Source: Sympetrum striolatum
Lineage: Eukaryota; Arthropoda; Insecta; Odonata; Libellulidae
Reading direction: 5' to 3'
Assembly (NCBI GenBank): GCA_947579665.1
Contig: OX388350.1
Span: forward strand, 33,327,393-33,391,392
DNA: 64,000 nt
Under the pieces are notes generated by a model. The model did no database searches. It was given only the letters and a program-made list of their open reading frames with translations, and was not told where the DNA came from. Position 1 is the first letter of the stretch; every line of letters starts with the position of its first letter. Made by a program: the position numbers and the translations under genes. This document shows positions 1 to 12,341 of the stretch, piece by piece.

Positions 1-121
1 AACCACAGGAAATTTTCTGATGGTGTCAAAACCATGGTCGTTTGCAATTTAAAAAATTCCTGTGATGAGTAAAAGTTTATCTTTTTAATTTATTTCTAAT
101 TACCTTATTCCCTCTATTGTA

Positions 122-182
122 CAGTCCTGGCTAAAATTAACGCAGCACCGGCCGTAAAGATCGCTAATTTTGGCCAGGAGTG
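122..182. mobile_element. 61-bp foldback remnant of a Tc1/mariner-like element
   Basis: The two ends form an imperfect inverted repeat. The left end CAGTCCTGGCTAAAATTA pairs with the right end TAATTTTGGCCAGGAGTG with two mismatches. A TA dinucleotide lies immediately outside both ends (120-121 and 183-184), which is the target-site duplication used by Tc1/mariner elements. Only about 25 bp separates the arms, so no transposase could be encoded. This is either a minimal MITE or an internal-deletion product. The family assignment rests on the TA flank and the general look of the terminus, not on a database match. Confidence 0.6.
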
Positions 183-184
183 TA

Positions 185-1115
185 CCTGAAGGAAAACGGA
201 AAGTGTTTTGAAAACAGAAAATAATGCAAATTTATCAGTTTTCAAACGAACAATTTAGCAAATTATAATACAGAATAAAGCACCAAAAACCATCTAAGAA
301 TCATCTATACCGTCTATATTTCAACCATCAGCAACCTTCCATTGTTGTAAATAATAATAATATAAAAATACTATTAAAATGCTATTATTGATACTTCTTT
401 CTTTTCTAGCTGACTTCAAAATAAATTTCCACTAGTAGACTGAAAAATTTCACTTACAAAGGATAATTAGTCTTGTCTTTCCTAAGGATTTTTTTATAGA
501 AACATTGCCGGATTTGAAAGAAAAATTAAAAATATTCCTTTCGTCAAGAGATGGTAGGCACTTCCATAAGCGGCCCTGGTAACAGCTTTCCTTTTTGCTC
601 CACGTCACAGCCTCGTATTTTAAATTATAAAATTCCATCTCCGAGGGTGCATCGAGTGTGCATTTAATAGAATAGCAGAAAAAGGACGGGCGGATGTCTG
701 CCCCGGGGTTTATTTTGCCTCATAACATACGTCTGCCGTCCGAAGCACAAGTGCGTGCAATCCAAGGCCACCTTCTTGATGTCATCAACGGATCCGGAGG
801 CGGAGGGGAGGTGCTGCATCGCTTGCAGAGATGCTGCGACCCCCGGGCGCGAAATTATTCGAAACTTAGTCGACGGCGAGTTTGTTCCGGTAGCTGCGAG
901 ATAAGATTTAGGAGTCAAATGGAGGAGTATTTATGGCCTTATGGGGCGTTCGGAGGTGAGACGGGGCTGTTAAGCGATGAGTTTGCTCCCGGTCGGGGCG
1001 TAGGAGTTGGGAAATGAGTTTGCGAGGATTAAACGTTTTTACACTCTCTGTCTGTCGAGGGTGATGCAGTTTCGAGGAGAGTTGATTGAGAAGAATGGGA
1101 AAATAAATATATGTT
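185..1115. other. No gene seen; AT-rich with one GC island (about 680-1020)
   Basis: The first 450 bases are AT-rich without repeated structure that I can see. From about 680 to 1020 the composition shifts to CpG-containing sequence. It is open for 84-107 codons on both strands, but the peptides look like no known family and lack conserved motifs. I see no exon-like splice boundaries around the open frame. Confidence 0.5.
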
Positions 1116-1535
1116 GTATAAGATTTTTAAATTGAGCCATATATAAGTGTCAAAATACCAAAATTTGTAGTGATCATATAGTTGCTGGGGAAATTTCATG
1201 AAGGAAATATATTTCACGATGAGGAAAAACTTTTCCGCGATTTAAAATCTCTCGTATGAATCCGCAATTTTCTTATTTGTTTGGACTACAACCATATTTA
1301 TGTGGTTTATTCTATGTATGTATCACAGAAAATAATATACCAAAATAGCTATTTAGTGTATTATTCTATTGATTGATGTAATATAAAATATTTTTAAATT
1401 GAGACATATCTTCGTGTCAGCATTCCCAAATTTGTAGTGGTTATATAGTAACTGGCGATAATTTACGGAGATATTTCCCGATGAGGAAACTTTTGTGCGA
1501 TTTAAAATGGTCTCGTATAAATCCGGAAATTTCTA
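1116..1535 (+). repeat. AT-rich tandem/dispersed repeat, copy 1 (about 1.5 units)
   Basis: The phrase TTTTAAATTGAG occurs near 1125 and again near 1391. After each occurrence the sequence continues in parallel: a TTTGTAGTG phrase, then ATATAGTTGC or ATATAGTAAC, then CGATGAGGAAA, then CGATTTAAAAT and CTCGTAT. This indicates a unit of about 265 bp present about one and a half times. The phrase ACTACAACCATATTT at about 1284 belongs to the same family. The family recurs in reverse orientation near 3.8-4.1 kb. No coding potential is visible. Confidence 0.7.
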
Positions 1536-3819
1536 TTTTTTTGCAGGTACAATGTTATCAATTCCCGAAAAAAACGACGTACTTTGTAATTAAACTGTTA
1601 GATAAGTTTTTACTTAGTTTACCTTATTGTTACTCCATAAATTTCTATAATAAAAATATATTTAGTAATATATTGATCCTCGATTGCTTAAATTTCAATC
1701 CTTAAATTTTATATCCTCTAGATGATGATACATTGTCAGACATCTTGAAAATATATTTCTTCATTCTAGTTTTAAGCTGATTTAGCTTAAACATATGACA
1801 TGAATAGTTCTAAACAACCTCAAAATAAACGTAAAAATCTTAAGTGGATAATGATGGTTGGTGAGTAAAAACTCCCTAATATAATCTTAGGAGCTCTAAA
1901 CTTTCTTTTCCTTCCAATCGAATTAATATATTCAAGCAACGACGTACTGCAAGATGTGTGCTTCGAAATTATGAGTGTCAACCAATTACTGGTATTGCAT
2001 GAACTCTCACCCCTTTAAAACTATGAGCTAAAAATAAAAAGGATACGAGTTAATAAAACGAAGTAACACGCAAATCCAAAGATCGTGATTGTGAGATCAA
2101 AAGATTCACTTTCTGTAAAGAAACACGGAAATACACCAATTATAAACGGATTACTTGGTCTTCCGACTACACTGCATAAATCTCCCTTCAATTACGACCA
2201 AATCCTCTTCTCGCGCCGTCATAAAAAGATGCACGAGTTGATTAGACGAGGAATTCCGGAACCAGAAAGAAGTCGTGAGACCAGGACAAGCATTTTCCTG
2301 TTTGGTGCTCATAATCAGACGAACGAGCTTGAATTCCGAAAATATTGCGCGTTTAGCTTTTTCCTCCATGCCTTTCCATTGGAACAAAGCCGTGGATGAC
2401 AAAAGCCTAGTGCATTTTTTCCTAGCGAGGCGCATCTTCCTCCAGCGTCGCGAAAGAGATTAACCTTTTACTGAGCAATTACATTAAGACCGTCGCAACA
2501 ACTTATCAACAAGATGGCAGCCATTTGCTGATTAAACCGACGCACTCTCTTCGGGCGTAAAAACAAAGGGCGACCGAGTGGGAGGAGAGAAATAATAAAT
2601 CTCCATCGCCGGGAAACTAGTTCCTTTTTTCCGTAGGAGACACAACTAAGGGGATAAGCGGAAGAAATGGAGACTCGCGTGTTTTTTTTCGACGGGAAAT
2701 TTTATCCCCCGCGAAACATGCGCTCCAGAGCGTTCTTCCATAAATTTTTAATGCCTATTAAAAATCCCCTTTTCGCGGACTTTCTTTTTTGTTGACGCCG
2801 TGCAGTTTGAAGCACGTATGCACGGCGTTAATCTAAGATGCGATCTGGAAGGAATCGTGAGGGAAATGAAGGAGAGAATAGAGACAATGTGCATCGCGGG
2901 AGGATGTTTCTCTACTTGGCTCCGCCTTAAAATAATTACCTCGCTGCACTTTCGCTAATTCATCTCCTATGCGGATCTCATCTTGCCTAAAAAGATCACT
3001 TTCCACTCTTCGACTGTTCCGCAGAAAGACTTTTAATTATTGTTTGCGCCAAGTTTTGTAACCTTGCTCTCCATTGTGACTTGGTGTGGTTATACAATTG
3101 AGGAAATTTCTCGCAGGCATAAATTTGAAACGGATTTAATCGTCGGGTCAGCATTTAACGTGTTCTTTAATCTCTATAACTCATTCTTATCATAAATTTA
3201 TAATTTTGTTTACATAAAAAGATTAAAATAAGAGTGACATTTCGCATTAATTTTAGGTAAGTGCGAATAACAATTAAATAATTGGTATTCATACTTACTT
3301 ACAATTTATGTCAATCTAAAATTGGATTTTATTAACATAAAACCTATATTTTTTTTCAACACTGAGTATGGTTACACGCTGAAATGCGAAAGCTATTAAA
3401 AAGATTCAAAATAAATGGCCAAAAAAGGTTCCAGACATTGCAACCAGCCAAGAAAATTAGGAATAAAGAAAAAAATGATTTATAATTCACAGAACAAGTA
3501 CGTATACGTAAAAGAAAATAGTATTTAGAAATTTTACCTATCAGAAAGCCAAATAAGGATGGCTCTTGCGAGATAATTACAAAATTAATAAAATAGAATA
3601 ATTAGATCACCTGGTCGTACGATTACAAGAACTTACGAATAGATAACTGAATGCAGTCAGTTAATTGCATTTTGATATCGTAAAGCGGTCGTTAGTGGTA
3701 ATTTTTTATTTTCTAATCGATTTCCTACTCGAATGAAGCTTATTTCTGAAATGTGAGACAATTTCTTACTTATTTTTTTACGGCCATGGTTTTGTAGATG
3801 AGTATTTGATAAATCGAAT
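1536..3819. other. No gene seen; one GC island (about 2085-2950)
   Basis: The stretch lies between the two opposed copies of the same repeat family. The part from about 2085 to 2950 is CpG-richer, with T-runs followed by CG (for example near 2625 and 2690). Its open frames of up to 104 codons overlap on both strands and none is recognisable. At 3236-3262 a TTTTAG sits directly against GTAAGT, a weaker version of the site described at 53650. The rest is plain AT-rich DNA. Confidence 0.45.
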
Positions 3820-4135
3820 TACTATTTTGGTATATTCTGAGTTAGAGACAACAAGTCACGAAAATATGGTTGTAGTACAAGCAAATTAGAAAATAGCGGA
3901 TTTATACGATACTATTTTAAATCGGATAAAAGTTTTTCCTCATCATAAAATATCTCCATAATATATCCCCTGTAACTATATAATTACTGCAAATTTTGGT
4001 ATCTTGCCACAAATATTTCAATTTAAAAGCCTTATAGAATATCCGTCAATAAAATAATCCACTCAATAATTATTTTGGTGTATAATTTTCCGAGGTTAAT
4101 TCAAAAATCCACGAAAATATGGTTGTAGTAAAGTG
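3820..4135 (-). repeat. AT-rich tandem/dispersed repeat, copy 2, inverted relative to copy 1
   Basis: The minus strand reads the same sequence of phrases as 1116-1535: ACTACAACCATATTT, then ATACACCAAAATA, TTTTAAATTGA, TATAGTTACAGGGG, ATGATGAGGAAAAA, CGATTTAAAAT and CGTATAAATCCG. ACGAAAATATGGTTGTAGTA occurs twice on the plus strand, near 3858 and 4111, giving a unit of about 254 bp. Together with copy 1 it forms a widely spaced inverted pair about 2.3 kb apart. Confidence 0.7.
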
Positions 4136-4990
4136 AGCTATATTGAGTATGGTTTCTGTTTTTTGTATAAGTAGGTATCAGATGAGGTAAAATCTGCGTA
4201 ACCTTTCTAAAATAAATCAACAATCATGTCTTTCAACCAGCAATTTCTCGTCCTCAAAGAAAACTGTAACAGTTATATATATCTCATAAGAATGTCCCCG
4301 CTTTCATCGATATGATGTGCCAATTTTAACAGTGCCTTTTAGCATCTAATTCTTCGTAACCCAAACTCTTTAAATGCATAAATTCATGTATGAAAGAGTA
4401 CCGAAAGTTGAAAAATATATCATTCGAGTTTTCGCTAATAGACGTGAAAGATCGCGATTTCAATTAGCCTAGGTTCTGAGCCACGAACTTCTTCTCCTTG
4501 CGTAATCCGTCCCTCGGATCAAAGCGTCAAACGCAATAATTGTCCTCAAAGTGTCGAACTCGGATAATTCTCGTCGGAGGCCATTGTTTAAAAACCGGTT
4601 CGGAAAAAGAGCGAAAGAAAATCCCCTTCACCCACACGTCGAGTTAATCAGAAGGATACCACGGGTAAATGTCGTTTTTACATGGCGTCGACCGGAGAAG
4701 ACATTCCCGCCAGACTTCTCCTCATACCATTAATTAAATCAGCTGCACGTGCACTCGGCCGCCGTCATACTTTTTATTTTTTCCGAGGGCAGTTATTTGG
4801 GCAGTGTCTGCGGCCCCAAAGTGCACCCCATGCCCGTTTGACCTTGGCTGCAGTCGTTGCATTCTTGTTGCGAAAGATGCTCGTTTTATGATTGATGTCT
4901 GGATACGGTTTGCTTCGGCCCACTCCTCCTTTTTCAACGTCTGGTCTCGAGTTTTTTTCCTTCCCTTTCGCGTTCGCACACAAACGCGTG
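4136..4990. other. No gene seen; GC island (about 4450-4990)
   Basis: From 4136 to 4440 the sequence is AT-rich. The part from about 4450 to 4990 is CpG-containing and open in several frames on both strands (60-87 codons), with no recognisable peptide. It runs directly into the minisatellite that starts at 4991. Confidence 0.45.
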
Positions 4991-5203
4991 CACTAACATG
5001 CTATACTACTCTGCACTGTTATGCTGTACAACTATACACTATCATACTTTACACTAACATGCTATAGAAATATACACTAGCATGTTATACAACTATACAC
5101 TAGCATACTATACATATATTCACTTACATACTTATACAACTATACACTAACATACTATACAACTATACACTAGCATACTATACAACTATATAGTAACATA
5201 CTG
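4991..5203 (+). repeat. Minisatellite with a unit of about 23 bp
   Basis: About nine to ten degenerate copies of a 23-bp unit read approximately CACTAACATACTATACAAC followed by TATA. Variants carry TAGCATAC or TAACATGC in the core. The copies become more regular toward the right-hand end, which suggests that recent expansion happened there. The tract is almost free of CG and begins at the edge of a GC island. Confidence 0.9.
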
Positions 5204-8200
5204 TTACGTGTTTATAAGATAGAGGTTAAATGGAACAGTGGAAGGATAAATTTCTGTAATTTTCAATAGTGTTTAAGAATTTTACTGATAAAATGGTCTG
5301 AGCCAGGTGCTTTGTGGAACGTGAGGTTTAGGATAATTTCCAATCCTTCCAAAGTTCAGATGTCGAGAAAGAGAGTTGAATATTAAGAGTTATGAGGAAT
5401 AACCTTTATTATAAATCATTGAATTTAATATTAATTGAAATTAAATTTAATACTTTATAAAATTATTTTAGATAATCTTCATCTAATGCTAGAACATATC
5501 TGAACATCCGTTTTCGGTGACTTTTCTCCCTTCACTCTCCATCAAAACCAATTAATAACGCACCATTTTAAAGATAAGGTTTCTCGCTTTGTGCTAAAGA
5601 TAGACCAACGAATGAATAATGAACCATTTGGTAAAAAAGAGGAGTTAAAACTGGCTTAATCATGATCAAAGAGGTCACTGATACACACCCTTTTCTATTA
5701 CAGTGTTAAGAATTTTCTTACTTTGAAGGCTGTTTTCAGAATGACTGGATTTTCGATAATTATGCGAACCTTTTTGTTGAGATTGAATTTTTCAAGTGTA
5801 AAAGACATTAAAAGTGTTTCATTGGGTTCGTACGTTCTTAGTTGTAATTCCTGTAACCGAAATAACTATTGATATATTCTGATGGTTTCTTCTTTTCATA
5901 GCTCTTTTATTTCCTGCGCTAATGGAGTGTATTTGCTAATCGTGATATTTGCGTCATTGAGGATGGTTATGTCAATTATTAATCATTATCATAAAAAATG
6001 TTCCTGGGTTTAACACTGGTCCTAACATTTAACACATACACAAGGCGGGCCAAATCGAGAGGGGAGAAAACGTCGAGTTCTTTTTCGCCGCAGTGCTTTT
6101 AGGGATCGACGTCACGAGTCGGAAGGTCGCTCTTTTTATTTTGGAGAGTCGAATTTGAATTTCTCCAGCGTCTCTTTTTCGCGTTCTTCTCGTTTGGGTT
6201 TTTGACCTCGGAGATCGTTGTTGCTGTGGAGATGCTTACGCGATGGAATACGGAGCCGGATGCTGTAATGAAGTGGGTCTCTCCGTGGATGCGTCTTCGG
6301 TAGAACGACCGAATGAAAACAATCGAATAATTCGGTTTCTTCCCATCGAATGAACCGAATGACACGTTTCGAATTTCGATGTTTCGACCGAATTATTTCA
6401 TTCCCTGGATTTGGTCTGTCAGTCTGTTCATGCCATGAGTTAATCCGAATGAATTCCATTACAGATTGATCTGACGGATTTCAGTTAAATCGTGGTACAG
6501 CCAAAGCGAAAATTGAGTGTGGCATAATTTTCACAATAATTCTAACTCTTCCGTTATCGTTGTTGTTTTATTTAGATCGATCTGTTGTTAAATGTATTGA
6601 GATATAAGATATTGATTGAAAGTGGCCAATTTAAGGTGAAATTAAAATATTATTAAAGGATTTAGTTTTTACACTTGCAGTTAATGTCATAGTTGCTTGT
6701 GTAAGTTGGAACAATTTATAAATTTAAAGTTTTTCTCAGTTTCAAAATAAATTATCAGTTGTTTATAAAAAACAGTGGACAGTTAATGCCAAACCATTCA
6801 TTGCCTATTTCTTAAATCGTGATATTTCCTCTATTTAAATCAAATTTTATTCTTTTTATTAAGTATTGGGAACATTTTTTCGGTAAACGTAAGAGATAGG
6901 AGAAACGTTTTTAGGCAGCGAACTAGAATATAATTCAAAATTCCAAATACCTTATTGGGATATAAGGGCTGTACTTATTTTATTTTATTTATTTTAAATC
7001 AAGTTTTCGCGTACTGGGAGTTAGTTAGTCAATTTACAGTATAGTATTAACAGTTGTTGATATAAATAAAGATAAAAACAAATAAAAAAATACCATAAGT
7101 GATAGGAAACAGTACATATCATGAAAGGTAATTTGTAAGTAAGTAAATCTATTTTTAACGCTTGAAGAAGTTAGAAATATGTTAATATCTTTGTATGCTC
7201 GGAATAGATATAAAATACGATTCATGTAAACAATTTAGTTATGCCAAGGTGGCGTTTTCAGGCAACTTGAGTACAGTCCATAGGCTTTTTGAAAATAGCA
7301 AAAGTCCCAGATCTGACTCGAGTGTGGTGGGTTGCCTATGTTTATCTACCTAAGAGAGCGGTAGATATTACTGTGGAATTACAGTTTGAAAGAAGTACCT
7401 TTTTCATTCAATTATGGATGAATATTCCTTACATTGGCTCTCACATCTTGCCTTACTCCTTGAATCCGAAGAAAGATTAATGGTCCTTGTCACGAGGCAT
7501 TGGCAGTGGACTAATGTTGATTCCTTAGTTCCGAAATTGGCGTCATCTCAACTGTGAACTGTGATACCCACACTTCAAACCGGGTGTCCCTCGTCTTCCG
7601 TTTCCGATGACAGAACTTTTGTAACCCTTTTGCCAGTAGCAACAATTTTTCGCCGTTTCTGCCAACGCAGAAGATTTTTCTCACTTCTTCGTTAAATATA
7701 AGTTGAAATATTTATGGAGGTAACATTCGACCTGATATCGATCTATTTTTAGATGCCAAATTAATGTAAAACAGAATTAAAGGCATAAGTCGGAAGGAAG
7801 GAAACTTGTCTTTGGTGACTCCGGTGTTGAAAATTTCAAATTTTTGATTAATTTATCACGTTGGGCTTGCCACGATTAGCAGTCCGTTCAACATTTGATT
7901 CATTACGGTTTTTTTGTTGTGCTGCGTATATTTCATCATTATCGTTAATTCAAATTATATTTATCTTTCCTTATCTTTTCGAGAGACAACTCTCTATCTC
8001 ATCCCTATATCATGTTCTCATTGTTTTTAAATAATGGTGAAATCTAGCTTAACGCACTCACAAAATTATTTTTAAGTGCAGAAAAATTTCTGAATTTCTT
8101 CTTAGGCAAATATATTATCATAATTATGATGTAGGTAAAAGTAAATATACCTTATTAATCGTTTTCTGTGGCTGGTTAGTGTATTTACTACGTACTTTTT

Positions 8201-9965
8201 TATTTTATTTTCTTTTTGTATGTTTTACATTATGATGTAAATTGAAGATTTTCACACGCCTCTTCTTCGTGAATGTTTTCCTGTAGTTGATGTTTTTTTT
8301 CTGAGAAACTCTAAGATTTTTTATATCCAAAATTCTTCTCATTCTTCTCATACTATATATTTAATTTCATGATTGTATAAACTATGATGATATATTAGCT
8401 GGAAGAAGAGACTGTCTGTCATTATTAGTCTGTTATCTCTTTCTAAATTCGCTAGAAAGTTATGGATTCTCTCTTATTGAATCGATGAATTTAATTATTA
8501 TTTAGAACTCTGTTTTCCTTTCCTACGCGTCTTCAGTCATGTCTATTAATTAACTCATCATTTAGTTTATCATGCGGGAGTTCTCCAATGATTTTCCCGA
8601 TTCACTGAGGTTCAATACTCGAATGCTGGAGTGTCCCGCAAGTTAATCAAAGGATTCCACTGGCCTCCCGAATGCAGAGAGATTTATCGAATTTTGTCAT
8701 CGCAGCCAACCGATATCCTTCCATTGGAGACGGCGGACGACTCGTCTGGAGATGCAAGCATTAAAAATTAATATGTGGAGAGCCGAATGCTTTTGATGAC
8801 GTTATCTTCGGAGAGATTGCTCGCTACAGTATTTTTTGCCGTAAGATATGGCTTTAAATTTACGGTTATGGACGCTTTATCTGCGATGTGACTTGTTTCT
8901 GTCAACCCGTCGAGTAATTTCCATGATAAGAAGGGGGTACTGAACTTGTTATGGGAAATATTGATCAAGTGTGTCTCGAAGGATATTGATCCTAGAGGTT
9001 TGCTCGATAGCTATTTATATTATCAACGTAAATGAAGCATTCTAATTGTGGATTTATTCAAATGAGTCTGTTTTATTATTGCTTCTTAAGTGTGTTTCTT
9101 TGGGGTAAAGAAATCTATATGTTGAACTGAGCTACATTTGTGTTTGCAATTTACTGTGTGCGTAAGTTATGGAGGTCATTTTATTATCGTCTGGAACATA
9201 TAGAAGACTTTTATGATTTTATCCTCCTAACCTCAATAGGTTCTGATCGATAAAAGAATACCGTAAAAGAAGTACTGATACGAGTTATTTTAATGACTGG
9301 AAAGATACCGTATGTATGAGTGTAAAATCGGAAAAATATTGGCAAATAATGAGAAAACAGTGTTTGATTGGAGTTGGTAGATAGTGTTGGTTTATGGAGG
9401 ACATTCGAACGTATAGAATTGTTTATGAGGAAGTATGCTAACAGTATTAGAGGATTGGTTAAATTGGTTAGGGTAGCAAATGGTCAAAGAATAATTATAT
9501 CTAATTTTAACACTGTGAGAAAATTCATGATTTGATCATTGAGTATACATGTATTTGAATAATTTGCACTGTAAACGACACATCTCCGTAAATTTGTTTG
9601 AGTTTAGAGAAATATTATCATCACATTATACACAGTTGTTCTCAAGAAAATTCGTAATGAAAATACCTGCCGTTTTAAATACTATTAGTAGATTATTTCT
9701 ATCTCGTTAAAAGAATGGAATTTCCTTCTTATTGGCTTTAAAAGATTCAGAATTGTGAGATTTTATCGTAATTCTGATTTTTGAACGCTCCTTTTCGTTC
9801 ACCAGTGAAAATTTCTATCTAATTAAACAATATATTGAATATTTAGCCAGTAAAAATTAACATAGTTTTGACAGATTTAAAATTCGATGGTCCTAAAATG
9901 GGTTATTCTCAGACTATCACGTTGCAGGAGGTGGCCAAAATACTGAGCCCGGGACGGATTAATAT
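5204..9965. other. No gene seen; islands near 6050-6460, 7290-7600 and 8560-8970
   Basis: These 4.8 kb are mostly AT-rich with three CpG-containing islands. The island near 6.3 kb holds several ACCGAAT phrases, with AATAATTCGGT at about 6327 and its near reverse complement at about 6390. Open frames up to 107 codons on the minus strand there show no family resemblance. I saw no tandem arrays or RNA genes. Confidence 0.4.
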
Positions 9966-10560
9966 ACAGTAGAGTGGATCGAAAAAACATTTTTTTCGGA
10001 ATCGGTCAACGGCTTGCTTAAAGTTGGTGGTTGGTGGTCCTTATAACATGTAAAAATATCAACTCGATCGGATTATGTCCTGAGGCTGCGAATTTTAGTT
10101 AAAATTTCAAATTTTTGTGAAAAATGTCAATTTTTTAATTTTTTCCTGATGGTTTCTTAATTTTTCCGAACTGATTTAATGGCAAAAAAGTACATATATT
10201 GCTTGGTTGTTGCTTAATATTAAAGACTTAGTACGTTTGAATCAAGGAAAATGGTTTCTCAGTTCGCCTAAATTCTTCAAAATACGCAAAATATACAGAA
10301 ATGTGACGGATGTTGGTTAGACAGTAGGGTGGGTCGTTTTGTCTTTTTTCTGATAGAAATTTAATACCCGGCAATAGTGGCACACCCAAATCACTGATAT
10401 AATTTTATTTTCAAATCAAATACTATCTTTTGTGAGAATTTTTACCTCAATGTTTCAAAATTTCGGCAAGAATCGTTAAAATTGCAAAAAAATATAGTTC
10501 GGTTCAAACGAATATTTTTTGGATAAACATATCTCCTTAGCGACGAAAACTGTCACTCAA
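9966..10560. mobile_element. Possible transposon remnant with a repeated CAGTAG-GTGG motif
   Basis: CAGTAGAGTGGATCG near 9968 and CAGTAGGGTGGGTCG near 10321 are clearly related. Each is followed by a T/A-rich stretch that includes homopolymer runs. The phrase resembles the ends of dispersed repeats that I recall from insect genomes, but I cannot name the family. The two copies lie about 350 bp apart in the same orientation, so they may be two solo ends or a tandem pair. No open frame of interest lies between them. Confidence 0.35.
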
Positions 10561-10635
10561 CGCTCAATATGCCACTTGTATGCTTCTGTGTGTAGAGGAG
10601 ATGTCTTTTATGTAGATTCTACTGTCTAATGTGCA

Positions 10636-11022
10636 CACGGCGAACTCGGCGCCCGGTGAATTGATCCGGGGGTAATTCGTACGCGGGGAATTGATCTCCC
10701 GACAGATTGGTACGCGGGGAATTGATCCCACGCGCTGATGTTGTATTACCAACCCAACCCAATCCAACCCAACCCCACCCAATCCCCACCCAACCCAACC
10801 TAACCCAACTCAACCCAACCCCCCCGGTTAATTTATTTATAACATTAACTAATAATCAGGGCGTGTAGATAAACATAAGACTGAATAACAGTAGTACATC
10901 ATCAGCGCAGGGGATCAATTCCCCGCGTAAAAATCTGTCGGGAGATCAGTTCCCCGCGTATGAATTCCCCGCGTACGAATTCCCCGCATACGAATTCCCC
11001 CTGGACCAATTTACCGGCCACG
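10636..11022. mobile_element. GC-rich foldback element with a (CCCAA)n loop
   Basis: The left arm (about 10640-10738) carries CGCGGGGAATTGATC phrases around TCTCCCGACAGATT and CGCGCTGATG. The right arm (about 10900-11015) is its reverse complement, with GATCAATTCCCCGCG, AATCTGTCGGGAGATC and CATCAGCGC. The right arm ends in four or five tandem copies of a 15-bp unit, approximately AATTCCCCGCGTACG. The loop holds the pyrimidine-rich CCCAA tract and about 75 bp of ordinary sequence. The arms are unusually GC-rich for this window. The structure looks like a non-autonomous foldback or MITE; I do not recognise the family. Confidence 0.65.
10749..10826 (+). repeat. Degenerate (CCCAA)n pentamer tract
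   Basis: About fifteen pentamers of CCCAA, with variants CCTAA, CCCAC, CTCAA and TCCAA, end in a run of seven C. CCTAA is the C-strand of the common insect telomere repeat, but it occurs only once here. Short minus-strand open frames rich in W-V-G-L-G result from this tract and are not genes. Confidence 0.85.
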
Positions 11023-12214
11023 AGCGAACACTGCTCAAAAATTCACATCTTCACAACCTCAATTCATTCGTGAGAGAAATTTGTACTCCTGACGCTGGAA
11101 AGATGGACCGCTCCATGGAAGTGCCCAGAAGTTCGAATTGCAGAGGTGGGATCCGTTTCATCCCCTAACGCTTTTCGACCGAATTTTGGCGAACCCTCAA
11201 AACCCTGGGCGAGAGGGAAAAAACGGGGAACAGATGAGAGCAGACGTGCACTTTTCGGTACGGAATGATGAATCATGGCAGCCGAAATGAGCTGTTGCAG
11301 CGAGGCCACGTCATCTCGACTGCACTGCCATTTCGTTCCCCTAATCACGTGCGTCGGAATAGATCATTTTCTCCGAGACCTTGAAGCGCAAAGGGAAAAA
11401 AGCAGTTTGGAGTGAGGGAAGATATTCCTTCGAGGAACGAGATTAATCAACTAACAAGAGTGACGCTGGCCTGAGTCACGAAGGGCGATGCGTTTTTTTT
11501 TCGCGGAGAAAGAGTTCCAGACATCAACGTTGCACCATGAAATTAACTTTCGCGGGAAAAAATCCCAGACGTTGCGCGACCTCGTCTTTGTTTTGTTTAC
11601 TCCCGTCCGAGTGCATATGCGCAGGGGGTGCGCAAAAGTGCCTTCTCACACGCGGAAATAAAGGGTTGGGGTGGCCGAAAATTTCCGCGAACGCTTTTAC
11701 AAGGTGCAAAAAATTAATGTTCCCCATGCGAGATTTTCTCCATATTTTCCTGGTGGCAATTGTTGAAAATTCTTCGTTCCTTTCCCCCACCCCTCGAGGG
11801 CAAAAAAGTTTACGCACGGCTTTAACCATATTTCCTTTGTGGAGGATCGTTTGTCAAATCTGTCTGAAAGTTTTCTGGCTTGATGTTCTCCCCGCTTGGA
11901 ACGAGATTTTCCACGTGTTAGCATTGCTAAAGTGCGTTGAGAATGCTCGTTGCGGTTGGTCATACGAGAATTATTGCAAAATCTGATATTAAGGATTCAT
12001 ACATATTTAATCATTCTCAAGTTAATTTAGCGCTGGAAATATAAATAAAACCAAAATTAATATTCTCACAATAGCGAAAAGAATAAGTTATTTAGATTTG
12101 GATGATTACGAATATATCTCAGAATTTTCTCGTACGTTGTATAGTTCAGTTGCATAGGAGTAGGTGGAGGATATCAAATTAATATCAGAGGGGTGTTTTC
12201 AGTTACTAAACAAA
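11023..12214. other. No gene seen; long GC island (about 11040-11960)
   Basis: This is one of the longest CpG-containing islands in the window. It carries T- or A-runs next to CG (near 11490 and 11550). A plus-strand frame is open for 149 codons from 11537. Its peptide has no recognisable domain, signal or motif, and an overlapping antisense frame is open as well, so I treat it as a chance frame. Confidence 0.45.
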
Positions 12215-12341
12215 TACTTTTCATATTTAAAAAAATATTGTGTCGTTCTATTCCTATTTCATTTTTTACTTATGGTACTTTTCATATTTATTACAAATAT
12301 TGTGTCGTTCTATTTTTTATTATTTCATTTTTTACTTGAGG
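12215..12341 (+). repeat. Tandem duplication of about 61-66 bp
   Basis: TACTTTTCATATTT followed by AATATTGTGTCGTTCTATT and ATTTCATTTTTTACTT occurs at 12215 and again from 12276. The second copy has a few substitutions and about 5 extra bases in its T-rich centre. The AT-rich sequence gives short open frames, but there is no sign that it is coding. Confidence 0.85.

Noticed and set aside
10564..10813. Minus-strand frames with W-V-G-L-G runs
   Set aside because: They translate the CCCAA tract and foldback arm.
10749..10826. Interstitial telomere repeat
   Set aside because: The unit is mainly CCCAA rather than CCTAA, and the tract sits in the loop of a foldback element.
11537..11986. 149-codon plus-strand frame
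   Set aside because: Peptide unrecognised, with a 101-codon antisense frame over the same bases; treated as a chance frame in a GC island.
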